From positions 36,511,429 through 36,575,428 of the forward strand of contig NC_134513.1 in NCBI RefSeq assembly GCF_027942865.1: DNA of 64,000 nucleotides, read 5' to 3'. Origin of the DNA: Odontesthes bonariensis. Lineage: Eukaryota; Chordata; Actinopteri; Atheriniformes; Atherinopsidae. Under the pieces are notes generated by a model, which worked only from the letters and a program-made list of their open reading frames with translations, did no database searches and was not told where the DNA came from. Made by a program: the position numbers and the translations under genes. Positions 46,088 through 58,200 of the stretch are shown in pieces (within the stretch, counting starts at the first letter, position 1; each line of letters opens with the position of its first letter).

Positions 46088-49000
46088 ATGACTCCCCCGG
46101 CGCTCCTCCCACCTTTACCGAAGCTCAGGCTCCTCCTCTCCGTTGCAGCTGCGCTCGTGATGACATCACTTCCTGTGTCGGCTCTGGAACCAGAGACGTG
46201 TTTCTCCAGACAGCACCAGAGCGCCACCGTCGACGTCAGAGTGGCCGCGAGCAGAGCCACGACGGTCATGGCCGCCCGGGTGGTCCGCACAGAAAGGGAC
46301 TGTGTCCTCGCCTGCTGCTCAGAGGAAGTCAAACCAGGTGAGTAACAGGTCCTGGGGTTATGAAAGGTCATCTTATCTTTTCACCACACTGAGAATAATG
46401 CATTTAATCCAATAAATGATGCAGTTCTCTGTCATTGTGAAAAGGCAGCGCATCATTTGAGCTTATATAAAATATTATTATTATCAAGTTCAGATGTTTT
46501 TATATCATGTGTCACCTGGACACCACTGTCTGGTCCAACACTGACAAAAAAGGGGGTCATTGATGATATTTCAGACTCTGCACTCCAACCAGTCAGAGAC
46601 TAAGAGCCGCATTACTTACTCTGTTACCACAAAGAGCCGCATTATTTCGAAAAATGACCGAATTCTCTGTTACATCCGTCTGTTCTCGACTCGCTCTCGT
46701 CTCGGTCACATCAGCGCTGATATTAAAGCCAGGAACCGAGCAAAGTGAGTCAAAAACAGACGTGTTTGGAGAGCTTCTTCCCAGTGAGGAGACAGAAGAA
46801 GAGGCTGTGACCACCAAGAAAAAGAAAGCTGCATGTTTAAGCGTTACCATAGCGACCAGAGAGCGTTAGGAGGCAGAGAGGATGTTATGTCAGGAGGACG
46901 CTGCTAATAAAGTTTCATACAAGTACACAGTGGATTCAAGTTTATTATTATATTTACTAAATACCACAGTGTCTGTGTTGGTCGTATCATTTTATTTTGT
47001 AGTATTTATCCGCCACATCTGAAAGGCCGGTCCGTGAAAATGTTGTCTGACATCAAACCGGTCCATGGAGCAAAAAAGGTTGGAGACCGCTGCCGTACTG
47101 AGCTCAAACGAAGCGAACACGCACTTTTAAAAAAAACTGGGGCTGGGCGAGTTAACTCGTTATTATCGCGTTAACGCATTGATTATTTAACGCAGATAAT
47201 TATTTTATCACGCATTAACGCTTTTTTTTTTTTTACATTTTAAAAAGAATATTTTTGGGGGCTTTTGTGCCTTTAATGGAAAGTTCAGAGAGACAGGAAG
47301 CAGGGGGCAGAGAGAGGGGGAACAACACGCAGCACTGGGCCGTCTGATGCGGGACTTGAACCGGGGCCAGCTGCAGCGAGGACTGTAACCTCTGTACATG
47401 GGGCACCTGCTCAACCCACTACGCCACGGACCACCCCTGTTTTATTATTTATTTTATTTTGTAAAAGTCTGTTTCTGTCTGCTGCGAAACCGGAAACGAA
47501 AGTAATCGGTGAATCCACCAAACATGGAGAAGGGTACGGAACTTTTACTCGGCCATTGTCATTTTAAAGTTCTTCCAGACGGGGGGGCGCTAGTGAGCCA
47601 GCAATGGAGTAGGACGTCTTAAGCCGTGCTCCTGCCTAGCTTTTCCAAAAATATTATTTCATCGCGCACTTTCTGCAAAATTAATGTGAATATCACCTTC
47701 TAACACATACGAGACACACTGGAGTAAGTTTGAGCTGTGCACATTACTTCAATGACGACCAAGCTCCGTAAATATAAATACGGCGGTCCCTCGAGCACGA
47801 GGTCCGACGCCTCCACGACACAGCCGGAGTCAGAAATGGACACTACGGACTTGAAAGCGGACATTCTCTCCTCACTGAGAGCGGACATCTCTACTGCTAT
47901 CAGGTCAGAGCTAAAGGGCGCGCTCACGGAAGACTTTAACTTTCTTAAAAGTGAATTGAAAGAGGTTAAGTCTGAAATTGTAAACAACACAGCGGCCATT
48001 CGCTCTGAACTGGACAATATGAAGGTCACCATCGTCGACATGGAAGAAGGGCTGTCAACATGGTCGGGTGAGGTAACCGCGCTGCGGCGGCAGTTGCTGA
48101 GCTTAAAACTGAGGTGGCTAATTTGAGGGAGAAGAGTGAGGACATGGAAGGGAGGATGCGGAGGTGCAATGTTCGTATCGTGGGTGTTGCAGAGGAACCC
48201 GGTTCCAGCTCCACTGCTTCAGTTTCTAAACTACTGAAGGAAGCTCTGCACTTGGAGAAAGAAATCCTGGTTGATCGCTCGCACAGAGGTCTCGCGCCGA
48301 GAAAGTCTAATGGAAAACCTCGGGTTATTATTGCCAAACTTCACTACTATCAGGATTGTGTTGCTGTACTACGCCGAGCCCGAGAGCGGGGCCCACTCCG
48401 ATACCAGGGGGAGCAGATTGCCATCTTTCCAGACTACACCGCAAGTGTTGCCAAAGCCCGGGCTGCGTTCAACGACGTCAGGAATCTTCTCCGAGGCCGA
48501 CGTGACATGATATGGGATACTATTCCCTGCTCGACTCCGCATCTCATACAACGGAGATGACAAGGAATTCCTGGACCCGGAGAAGGCGATGGCCTATGTG
48601 AAGACCACTATTCCAGCAGAGGCTCCACAGTGACAGTTATTATTTTGATCGATATGATCTTGAACACAGCTCTTTTCCCTCAGGCGGATGGGAGGCTTGA
48701 AGATGGCTCGGAGACAATCCTACTGGACTGCAATTTATTTACTTATTCACTTTATCTATATGTTGTTTAGAGGGATATCATGATGCACCCCCCCCCCCCC
48801 CCCCAATCATAGGGTAAGTTCATCTGCTAACGCTTGTTCCCGTGTCTCATGCTGAAGACCAGTTTTTATTTGACTATTTTGCCACTTCTAAATGGAGTGT
48901 AGGGGTGTGTGTTCATGCTAATGCGCATATATATGGCAGTTATGGATACGTTATGTTTTGCTGTATGTGTGCAGATATGTGCCTGGACGGGTGGGGGGAT

Positions 49001-49221
49001 GTGTGTTTTTTTTATTTTTATTATTATTATTTATTTTTATTTTTTTTCCTCGTTTTTTTTAATTATTATTATTATTATTTTCCTCTTTTTTTTTATTATT
49101 CTTTTTTTTTCCTCGTTTTTTTTATTTTATTTTTTCCCGTTTTAAATTTTTTTTATTTTATTTATTTATTTAATATTCGTGTGTGTATATGTATGTCTGT
49201 GTGTATGTATATATATATATA

Positions 49222-49252
<31 letters not shown>

Positions 49253-52200
49253 ATATATATATGTATAATTTATTTTAATTAACTAATATCCCTCTCTTTT
49301 ATTTATTTTTTGTTAAAATATATATTATTAGCTATCATTTTCTCCGGTCATTCATGTGCAGTCCTTGCTTGTCCCACTGGCACTACTGAATGTTATATGC
49401 CTTGATGCGCTTTTTATTTCTATTCCTGGATGGGAGGCTTGGCGGGAGCCGGCCCGCTGGACACTAAACGGTTCCCCACTACCATCACTTAATGTGTGGT
49501 TTGGTTTGCAAAGGGTGTTGCAGTCACTGTGTTCTTTTAGGTGACAGGGGTTGGGGACCCACCAGAGTTATACTATTTGTTTGTTTTGTTAACTGTCTTA
49601 CGTGTCTTAAAGTACGTTATCTTGAAGTCTTGGGGTATATCTATGGTGTATCGTTCACAATCATTCCTAATGGCTGACACAAATAACTTAGGAGTGACTA
49701 TGGGTTGCCTGGTTAACTTTGTAAGCTGGAACATCAAGTCCTTAAATCACCCTGTGAAGCGTAGAAGGGTACTCACACATCTTTATCATCTCAAGGCTGA
49801 TATTGCATTCCTCCAGGAGACTCATCTTTTTACTGCTGATCAATTCAGATTGAGAGGTGGATGGATAGGACAAGCATATCATTCCAACTTTGGCTCCAAG
49901 GCGAGGGGGGCAGCAATCCTAATCAGTAAGAATGTACCATTTGTGATGTCTAGCATAGAATCTGACTCCATGGGGCGTTATGTTATTGTAGTTGGTCGAC
50001 TGCATGGATTCCCAGTTATTTTGGCCAACATATATGCTCCAAATTGGGACGACAGCGCTTTTTTTATTAACACCTTCTCCAGACTTCCTAACATGGAAAC
50101 ACATCACCTCATTCTCGGTGGGGACACAAACTGTGCGCTCTCTCCAGATTTGGACCGTAGCTCCTCTAAGACTATATCCAAGTCGAAATCGGCCCAATCA
50201 ATCCAGCTTTTTCTTCAGGCATATGGTGTGGCTGATGTCTGGCGTTTCCGCAACCCTACATCTAGGAGCTATTCCTTTTTTTCCCCTGTCCATAAGACGT
50301 TCTCACGGATAGACTATTTCTTTATCGATAAAAAACTTCTCCCAACGGTAGCTGCTTGTGAATACCAGTCCATAGTCATCTCTGACCACGGCCCCTTGAC
50401 TATGAGGATACGCATTCCCGGTGCAGACCCTGGTTATAGCCCATGGCGACTAAATTCTTTGCTTCTTTCAGAAGAAGCTTTTGTAAATTTCATTAAATCT
50501 GAAATCAAATTTTTTCTTGCCCACAATCAGACCCCGGGAGTGTCGTCCTCAACGGTTTGGGAGTCATTGAAGGCATATTTAAGGGGACAGGTCATATCTT
50601 ATTGCGCAATGCAAAGGAAGGCTAACACTGTACGCCTTAAGCAGTTGACAGATGATATTTTGAAGTTTGATATAATGTACAGCCATTCACCCTCAGATGA
50701 CATACTCAAACAACGCCTGATACTTAAAATGGAGTTTGACCTCCTCTCGACGCGCCAAGCAGAAAATCTTATTTTAAAATCTAGACACAGCTCTTATGAA
50801 CATGGGGAGAAGGCTGGAAAAATTTTAGCACATCAGTTGCGTCAGAGAACCGCCAATCAGTACATAACTGAAATTAGTGATGAACAAGGTTTGAAGCACA
50901 CCGACCACTTGGAAATTAATTCATGCTTTCGTCGCTACTATTCCTCTCTCTACACTTCAGAGCCACCAGATGATAGCTCTGCTCTGGATATGTTTTTCCA
51001 CAATCTTGACATCCCCAGAGTAGGTCCGGAGCTGTCTGCTGAGCTAGAGGATGATATCTCTATCGAGGAGGTCGTAGAGGCGATTAAGAGTATGCTAAGT
51101 GGCAAATCTCCAGGGCCTGATGGCTACCCGTCCGAATTCTTTAAAACATTCTCAGAAACACTTGCCCCTCTTTTGCTCTCCGTTTTCAAGGAATCGCTCT
51201 CCTCAAATTCTCTCCCTCCAACTATGCGCGAGGCGACCATTTCACTTATCTTGAAGAAAGACAAAAATCCCCTTCAGTGTGGCTCATATCGCCCAATCTC
51301 TCTCCTGAATACAGATGTAAAGCTTCTTGCAAAGCTCTTGGCCCGACGTCTTGAGGTATCCCTCCCTTCAATCATTTCAACAGACCAAACCGGTTTCATT
51401 AAGAACCGGTATTCATTCTTCAATATTAGGCGCCTTCTAAATATTCTTTATAGCCCCTCTCCATCTGACACACCAGAGATTTTGCTGTCACTTGATGCTG
51501 AGAAGGCTTTTGATCGGGTAGAGTGGGACTATCTTTTTTACACTCTCAAAAAATTTGGTTTTGGCCCAAAGTTTTTATCCTGGATTAAAACTCTCTACTC
51601 CTCCCCAATGGCCGCGGTGCGTACCAACAATAACCTCTCTGCTTATTTTAACCTGCAAAGAGGTACTAGACAGGGATGTCCTATGTCTCCACTCCTGTTT
51701 GCAGTTGCTATTGAGCCGTTAGCACTAGCTATTCGACAGGATATTTATATTAAAGGAATTGATAGAGGAGGTCAAGAGTGTAAACTATCACTTTACGCTG
51801 ATGATTTGCTATTGTACCTGTCGGATCCCCTGTCAAGCCTCCCTAGAATATTAGACCTATTAAAGAGATTTTGCAAAATATCCGGTTATAAAACAAATCT
51901 TCAAAAAAGTGAGTTGATGCCAATCAACATAACTGCAAATGACATCTCCCTTAATTCGACCCCTTTTAAAATCAACACAAAAAAGTTTAAATATCTGGGA
52001 ATCTGGATTACACATAATTATAAAGACCTCTACAAAGCTAACTTCCTGCCCTTAATAGATCGTCTGAAACAGGACATCAAACGTTGGGATTTGCTGCCTC
52101 TTTCCCTGAGTGGAAGGATTAATACCATCAAGATGAATGTATTACCTAGACTCCTTTATCTGTTTCAGAGTCTTCCTATATTTCTGACCAAATTCTTCTT

Positions 52201-55200
52201 TAGCTCCATAGATAAACTTATATCAGCCTTTATCTGGAATAATAAAAACCCACGAATACGGAAATGCATACTGCAGAGGCCTCGTCTCCAGGGTGGTATG
52301 GCACTCCCCAATTTTTTATTCTACTATTGGGCAGCCAACATCAGGGCTCTGATGTACTGGATGAGTGACATGGATAACCCTGATACCCCTAAATGGCTAA
52401 TACTGGAGAATACGTCCTGTAGGCTCACCTCCTTACCAGCCCTACTGTGCTCGGAACTCCCGCTGTTAAAACCCATTTCTTATTATACCACTAACCCCAT
52501 AGTTGCACAGTCAGTAAGAATTTGGAATCAGTTTAGGAGATCATTTGCTCTCCGGAATCTCTCCCTCTCCGCTCCAGTAGTTAAAAACCATATGTTTACC
52601 CCTTCAATACTAGATGGAGCCTTTGGTATCTGGCTTAAGAGTGGGATCCTATCATTGCAGGACCTTTATGTAGACAATAATTTTGCATCTTTTGAGCAAC
52701 TGGTAAACAAATTTGGTATTCCCAGGCCTCATTTTTATAGATATCTACAATTGCGGAACTTTATAACCTCACACTCCAATTGTTTCCCCTTATATCCCCC
52801 CACATCTCTGTTAGATTTTATTTTCAAGTTAAGGACAGATTTAAGGCAGATTATAGGTAGGATATATAACCTTCTCAATCTACATAATCTGACAACTCTA
52901 GATCACCTCAAAAACAAATGGGAAGAAGATTTAAATGTGCAGATCCCAGATGTAATCTGGCAGAAAATTATCCAAAAGATTCACTCATCATCCATTTGTC
53001 AACGGCATGCTGTTGTGCAATTCAAGATAGTACACCGACTTCACTGGTCGAAGGTCAGGAATAAGGTCTAGAATTAGACCAGAATTGGACCCCACATGCG
53101 ATAGATGCAAGCAAGCTCCTGCAAGTCTATTACACATGTTCTGGACATGTCCAAGACTATATAAATTCTGGCAATCTATTTTCAAGACTTTCTCTAAAGT
53201 GCTAGAAGAGCCGTTGGATCCTTCCCCCTTTATTGCCCTATTTGGTGTTGCACCGCAATGTGTACGTCTCAGTAATTATAAGTGCAACATGTTGGCCTTT
53301 TGCACCTTGTTGGCCAGGAGACTTCTACTGTTCAGGTGGAAAGACCCTCTCCCCCTACGCATTCTCATTGGGTCAAAGAGATTATGCAACATCTTAAACT
53401 AGAGAAGATCAGATACTCTCTCCAAGGGTCTGCTCAGAAATTCTATGCAGTTTGGCAGCCTTTCAGGACATTTGTGGAAAAAATGGAAGCAGAGGATGTA
53501 ACCCCATAGACTTGTTTTGTGCCGTGTCTGTTTTTTTTTTTGTTTTGTTTTTTTTGTTTTTTTGTTTGTTTGTTTTGGTGTGGTTGTTTTGGTGTTGTCT
53601 TTTATATGGCCTTTTTTGTTTTCTCGTTTGCGTGTCTCTGGTGGGTCTGGCGGGTGGGGTGGGTAGGATGGGTGGATACTGGGGATTAGACTAGATACAG
53701 TATACTGTTTGAATTATGTATATTGTGAAAATCTCCAATAAAAAGACCTTGATCAAAAAAAAAAAAAAAGTTCTTCCAGACGGCGGAGTCGACAGAACCA
53801 AAGTCATCTGTAAACACTGCCAAGTTGAATTGTCTTCTCAGCGTAGTAGTTCCAGTCTAAAATATCACTTAAAGGCAAAACACACAACTGATAGCAGCAA
53901 GTCATTCAAGGAAACAGACAGTGGAGCGAGGCTTCTACATAAAAACTACAGAAAGATGCTGATGTTAAAAGTGTGCTTGCACAACAAATGTTATGGCACT
54001 TTCATTCATATGGCAGCACATTTAAAATAAAACTAAATGCTAAAAGCTATACGCTACTTTTGGATTCATTTTTGGATTCGGCGTACAAATGAGATTAATC
54101 ACGATTAATCAGGGAAATCATGTGATTAATTAGATTAAACATTTTAATCGTTGCCCAGCCCTAAAAAAAACCACAAACACAAATTTTGATATGAATGTAA
54201 GAGCCGCATGAAACCAGACAAACCACGGGTTGGCCACCCCTGGCTCAAAGAAAGAGGATGAGCTGGGGGACTCATAACAGAGCAGTATAAAAGGTGGAGT
54301 CACAGAATAAAGATATTGAGCTGGTTGGAGCAGAATTTGTCCCTTTTAAAAGTAGAAAACAAGTGTTTTCACTGATGTTCACATAATTTTGAGGCATCAT
54401 TTTGCCAAAAGATGCTTAAAAACACTGCCATGGTCTCACAAACACTCAGAGATGAGTAGCACCAAACATTCAGGCTGAACTATTTCTGTGTGACGAGCTG
54501 TGAGGGTTGTCAGCAGCCTCCTTTGAAAACACTGATAAGTCTTTGGTGGTATTTCTGGCTGGGACGTAGGAGCTTAATTTAGAAACATGGCTTAATTGCT
54601 AAGTTATATTTGAAGTTATTTTAAATATAACTTTAAACCACACATCAAAAACTGGAAGGACGTCTTACTGAAAAGTGAGTCAGAGAGCACCCACATTGTT
54701 TTAAACTACAAAACATTATTTATGATCATACAGGAAAGTAAGAAAACTAATAAATCTGTGATTCTGTTTCCATATGTCTGAACTGTTATTTCTCACCACC
54801 TTTATCTATAAAACAAAACAAAAACAACACCAGAGTTGTTGTGGCCGCCGATGATTTGGATCAATGAATATTTTGGTATATATTTGACCCACAATTAGAA
54901 TTTCTTGATTTTAAAGAAACAGCAACTTTGTCTCCTGTTTTATAATAATAATCTGAAGCAGAAATGTGTCAGTAGTCACGATGGGAGAAAAATGTGCGGA
55001 TAACACGGTTAAAGAAGAACTTTGTGTTTCTGAAGGCGCCAGGTGCAACATGGCCGTGTTCAACTCCAACAAACAAGCCGGGGATGATAACTGCATCCTG
55101 TTCCACTGTCAGAGTGAGCAGGACTGCCCATTAATGAAGGCTCAGGACGGCATCAACGCGTACGACATCTACAAAGGTGAGGAAATCTGCCTTTTTCTCA

Positions 55201-58200
55201 TGGTTTCCCGTAGAAAATAGTTCAACAAAACACGTCTTACATCCATGAAGACGCATAGTCCACTACTGCAAACCAGGCCTCTACTCCAAATGCTTCGAGG
55301 ACAGCTTCACATTTACTTTGAGGGATGCCTTTTTTTAGGCGTTTTAGGCGAAAATTGCAGCAATTTTTAAGGGGTTATTTTAGAGTATCTAAAGCCAGAT
55401 GATGAGCTCAGGAATAAAAAAGATTAAGCTTCAGGAGTCTGACTGGACAGACGCATGTTTATGGTTGTTCCTGTAAAGTGGGAAAAGGTGAAAAGCACAT
55501 CTGTTCTTCGTGAATCGGGTGAACCTCAAAACTTTTTTCTGAATTTAGTTGCCTTTAAAGTGTGGAGATTTGATATTTGAGCAAGTACAGTTGTATGAAA
55601 AAGAAAGTACTCACTCGTTCAAGGTTTTACTGATCACAACATCATGCAATAATGAGGTAAATAAGATCAATCCAACCTCAGATACCACATATTACACTGT
55701 GTTATTTATTGAACAAAAAATGAGACAAAACACAGAAGCAGTGTGTGAAAAACTAAGTGAACCCCATGATCCCGGAAAATCTAAGGGCCTGGGTGTGCCG
55801 AATCTCAGCGTTGCAAGCTGGCTCTTAAACGTCACCTTGTTGGTGGGGAAAGAGCCTGAGCTGGTGGGCTCACTTCCACATACAATGGGGGAAAGGGGCT
55901 GGACTCATACTCTCATGCTTCAGGTGGGTGTGGGGATACTCACAAGCCCTCTACTGGGAGTTGGAGTTGCCTGACTTCAGCTTTGAGTCGCAGGAGGGAA
56001 GGCTCAGAGTGGTTTGTCTGTATGCTCCAAACAGCAGCTGAAATTGCCTGGCCTTCTCAGAGTCTCTGGGTGGCGTCGTGGTGGGGGTTCCATCACTCTG
56101 CTGGGGGACTTGCCAGGAGAAACTTTACAATGCCCATGTGGGCAATGACCCAAGTGGCATTTTGTTATGTAAATGTTACCATGTTTGAGCACAAGGTGGT
56201 TCACAAGTGTACTTGGAACGAGGCAACCGTCGGCCAAAGATCAATGATCGATTTTGTAGTTGTATCATCAGACCTGCAGTGTCTTGACACGTTGGCAAAG
56301 GGAGGGGCAGAGCTGTCAACTGATCACCATCTGGGGGTAAGAGGGGTCTGTGGGTGGGGAACACTGCCAGATAGACCTGGTAAGCCCAAGCAGGTAGTGA
56401 GGGTGAACCTTGCACAGGTCTGTGAGATCTTTAACTAACATCCCCTGGAAAGTTGTTCCCATCTTCCTGTAAAGACACGAAATGTGAATAGACCATGTTC
56501 AGGACCTCCGTTCTGGACGTGGCTTCCAGGAGCAGTGGGCAGAAGGTCGTTGGTGCCTGTGGTGACAGCAACCGAAGGACACGCTGGTAAACCCAACAGT
56601 GAGGGAAGCAATCAAGCTGAAGCAAGAGCCCTGGTTGTCCTGGTGGTCACCTGAAGCAGCTGATAGATACAGAGTGATCAAAAGTGTAGCAGAAGTTAAA
56701 ACTCAGAAAATAGATGTAGGAGGAATTTGGCAAGGCCACGGAGAAGGAATTTTGTCTGACTTCAGGATGTTCAAGCAAACCTGCAGGGCCTGTCACAGGT
56801 TTGGCTTGGCCTGGGTGGAGAACTGCTCACCCAAATTGGGGATGTCAGCGAGCCATGGAAGGTGCACTTTTGAGGATCTCTTTAATCTGACCAGCATTTC
56901 CCCACCTGGGTAGGCAGACTGTGAGGTCTTGAGTGAGGATTTGCCCATCACCTTGGCAGAGGTAGCCGAGATATTGAAAAAGCTTCCCAGGGGTAGGGCT
57001 CTGGCGATGGACGAGATTCCGCCCGAGGTGCTGAAGGCTCTGGACATGGTGGGGCTGTCTTGGCTGATACACCTCTTCAATGTCGAATGGGACAGCACCT
57101 GTGGAGTGGCAGACTGGGGTGGTGGTTCTCATTTTTAAGAATGGGGACCGGAGATGGCGTTCCAACTACAGGGGGATCCAGGCTCGGACTGGCAATCTGT
57201 GAAACCGGGCAAATGCCCGGTGGGCCGGTGGCCCCCGATTTTTTTTATTTTATTTTTTTTAAATATACGATTTTTAAATGTATTTATCTAGTCTACATTT
57301 GCTGGCAGCCCATTAATGGCCATGTGGCTCGTAATGTATTGTATACATTTTTTTTGGGCCGGGGGGGGGGGGGGTGCGTGCACAGACCTTGCCTCTTCAG
57401 GACAAGTTCAGAAGCAGGTGCGTGTTACGATTGCGCCCCCTGCCCCCATCCCTCAAGTGGATCTGTCCATACCGCCCTTACAGGATCTCCGCAGATCCTT
57501 AAAAAGTATTAAAAAGTCTTAAATAAAAAATACGTTTTTTATGGTCTTAAAATGTCTTAAATTTCGCCGATTTTCGAAGAGTGGCATTAAATTTCATCTG
57601 GGTGGCATTAAATTTCATCTGGGCGGAATGAAAGAAAGATATGTCTGGAGAGACGATTTTCTATCGCTCTGTGCACAATATGGCGACCGTTGACGTTCGA
57701 GCTTTTGTGTGTGCGCCAGTACTTCCGGTGAAAACTTCCGGTGATTTGACAGCTAGCGCGTCAGGTTAGAGCCAGTGGCCGTAAACGAAGGTTAACTTAT
57801 AGCCGAGAAGAAAGATGATAATATAACGTAGCTAAAAAGACTAGCTTTCTTCAGTAGCCTAATGCTTACCTTATTTAGCAAGCTTAGCAGCCTCGTTGCT
57901 AATGCTAGCCGCCGTAACGTTACCAACCATACCCGACGTCAAGGAGTTGGCTGAGCAGGGGCAAGATTATGGAGGGGCTGGCAGAGTTAACTTCATAATG
58001 GGTGAGTGCAGGTTTCATTCTTTCACAGGATTGATTCACTTCATTGGTTTATCCGATTGCTGGCCGCCGAGCCATTATGTGTCTGGGTTTGTGTAGGTTA
58101 CTGATCATGGTTGTTAGCAGTCGATAGTCAGGTTGTGTGATGTCTGTGTGAGTGTGTATTTTTTCTATGGGTACATGCCATTGACTGTATGAGCGGTCTG

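Larger units (their letters stand above)
47583..53766 (+). mobile_element. Nearly full-length L1-like LINE, 6.2 kb
   Basis: 5' UTR, ORF1, a pyrimidine/AT-rich spacer, ORF2, AATAAA (53737) and a poly(A) tail are all present. The 17-bp duplication AAAGTTCTTCCAGACGG flanks it (47566-47582 and 53767-53783). The insertion interrupts the BED-finger frame of the host hAT element. Confidence 0.93.
47138..54163 (+). mobile_element. hAT element (composite) carrying a SINE and a full-length L1
   Basis: It begins TGGGGCTGGGCGAGTTAAC and ends GTTGCCCAGCCCTA. The perfect 8-bp duplication AAAAAAAC lies at 47130-47137 and 54164-54171. Without the inserts the element would be about 0.6 kb. It keeps a BED zinc-finger start: ATG 47524, KVLPDGG, then CKHCQVELSSQRSSSSLKYH with a following HLKAKH-type His pair. 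The L1 splits this frame at codon GGC. Transposase catalytic parts are absent, so it is non-autonomous. Confidence 0.88.

Noticed and set aside
45733..46371. - strand ORF of 212 codons over mansc4 exon 1
   Set aside because: It crosses the hAT MITE boundary and is the antisense of the mansc4 signal-peptide exon.
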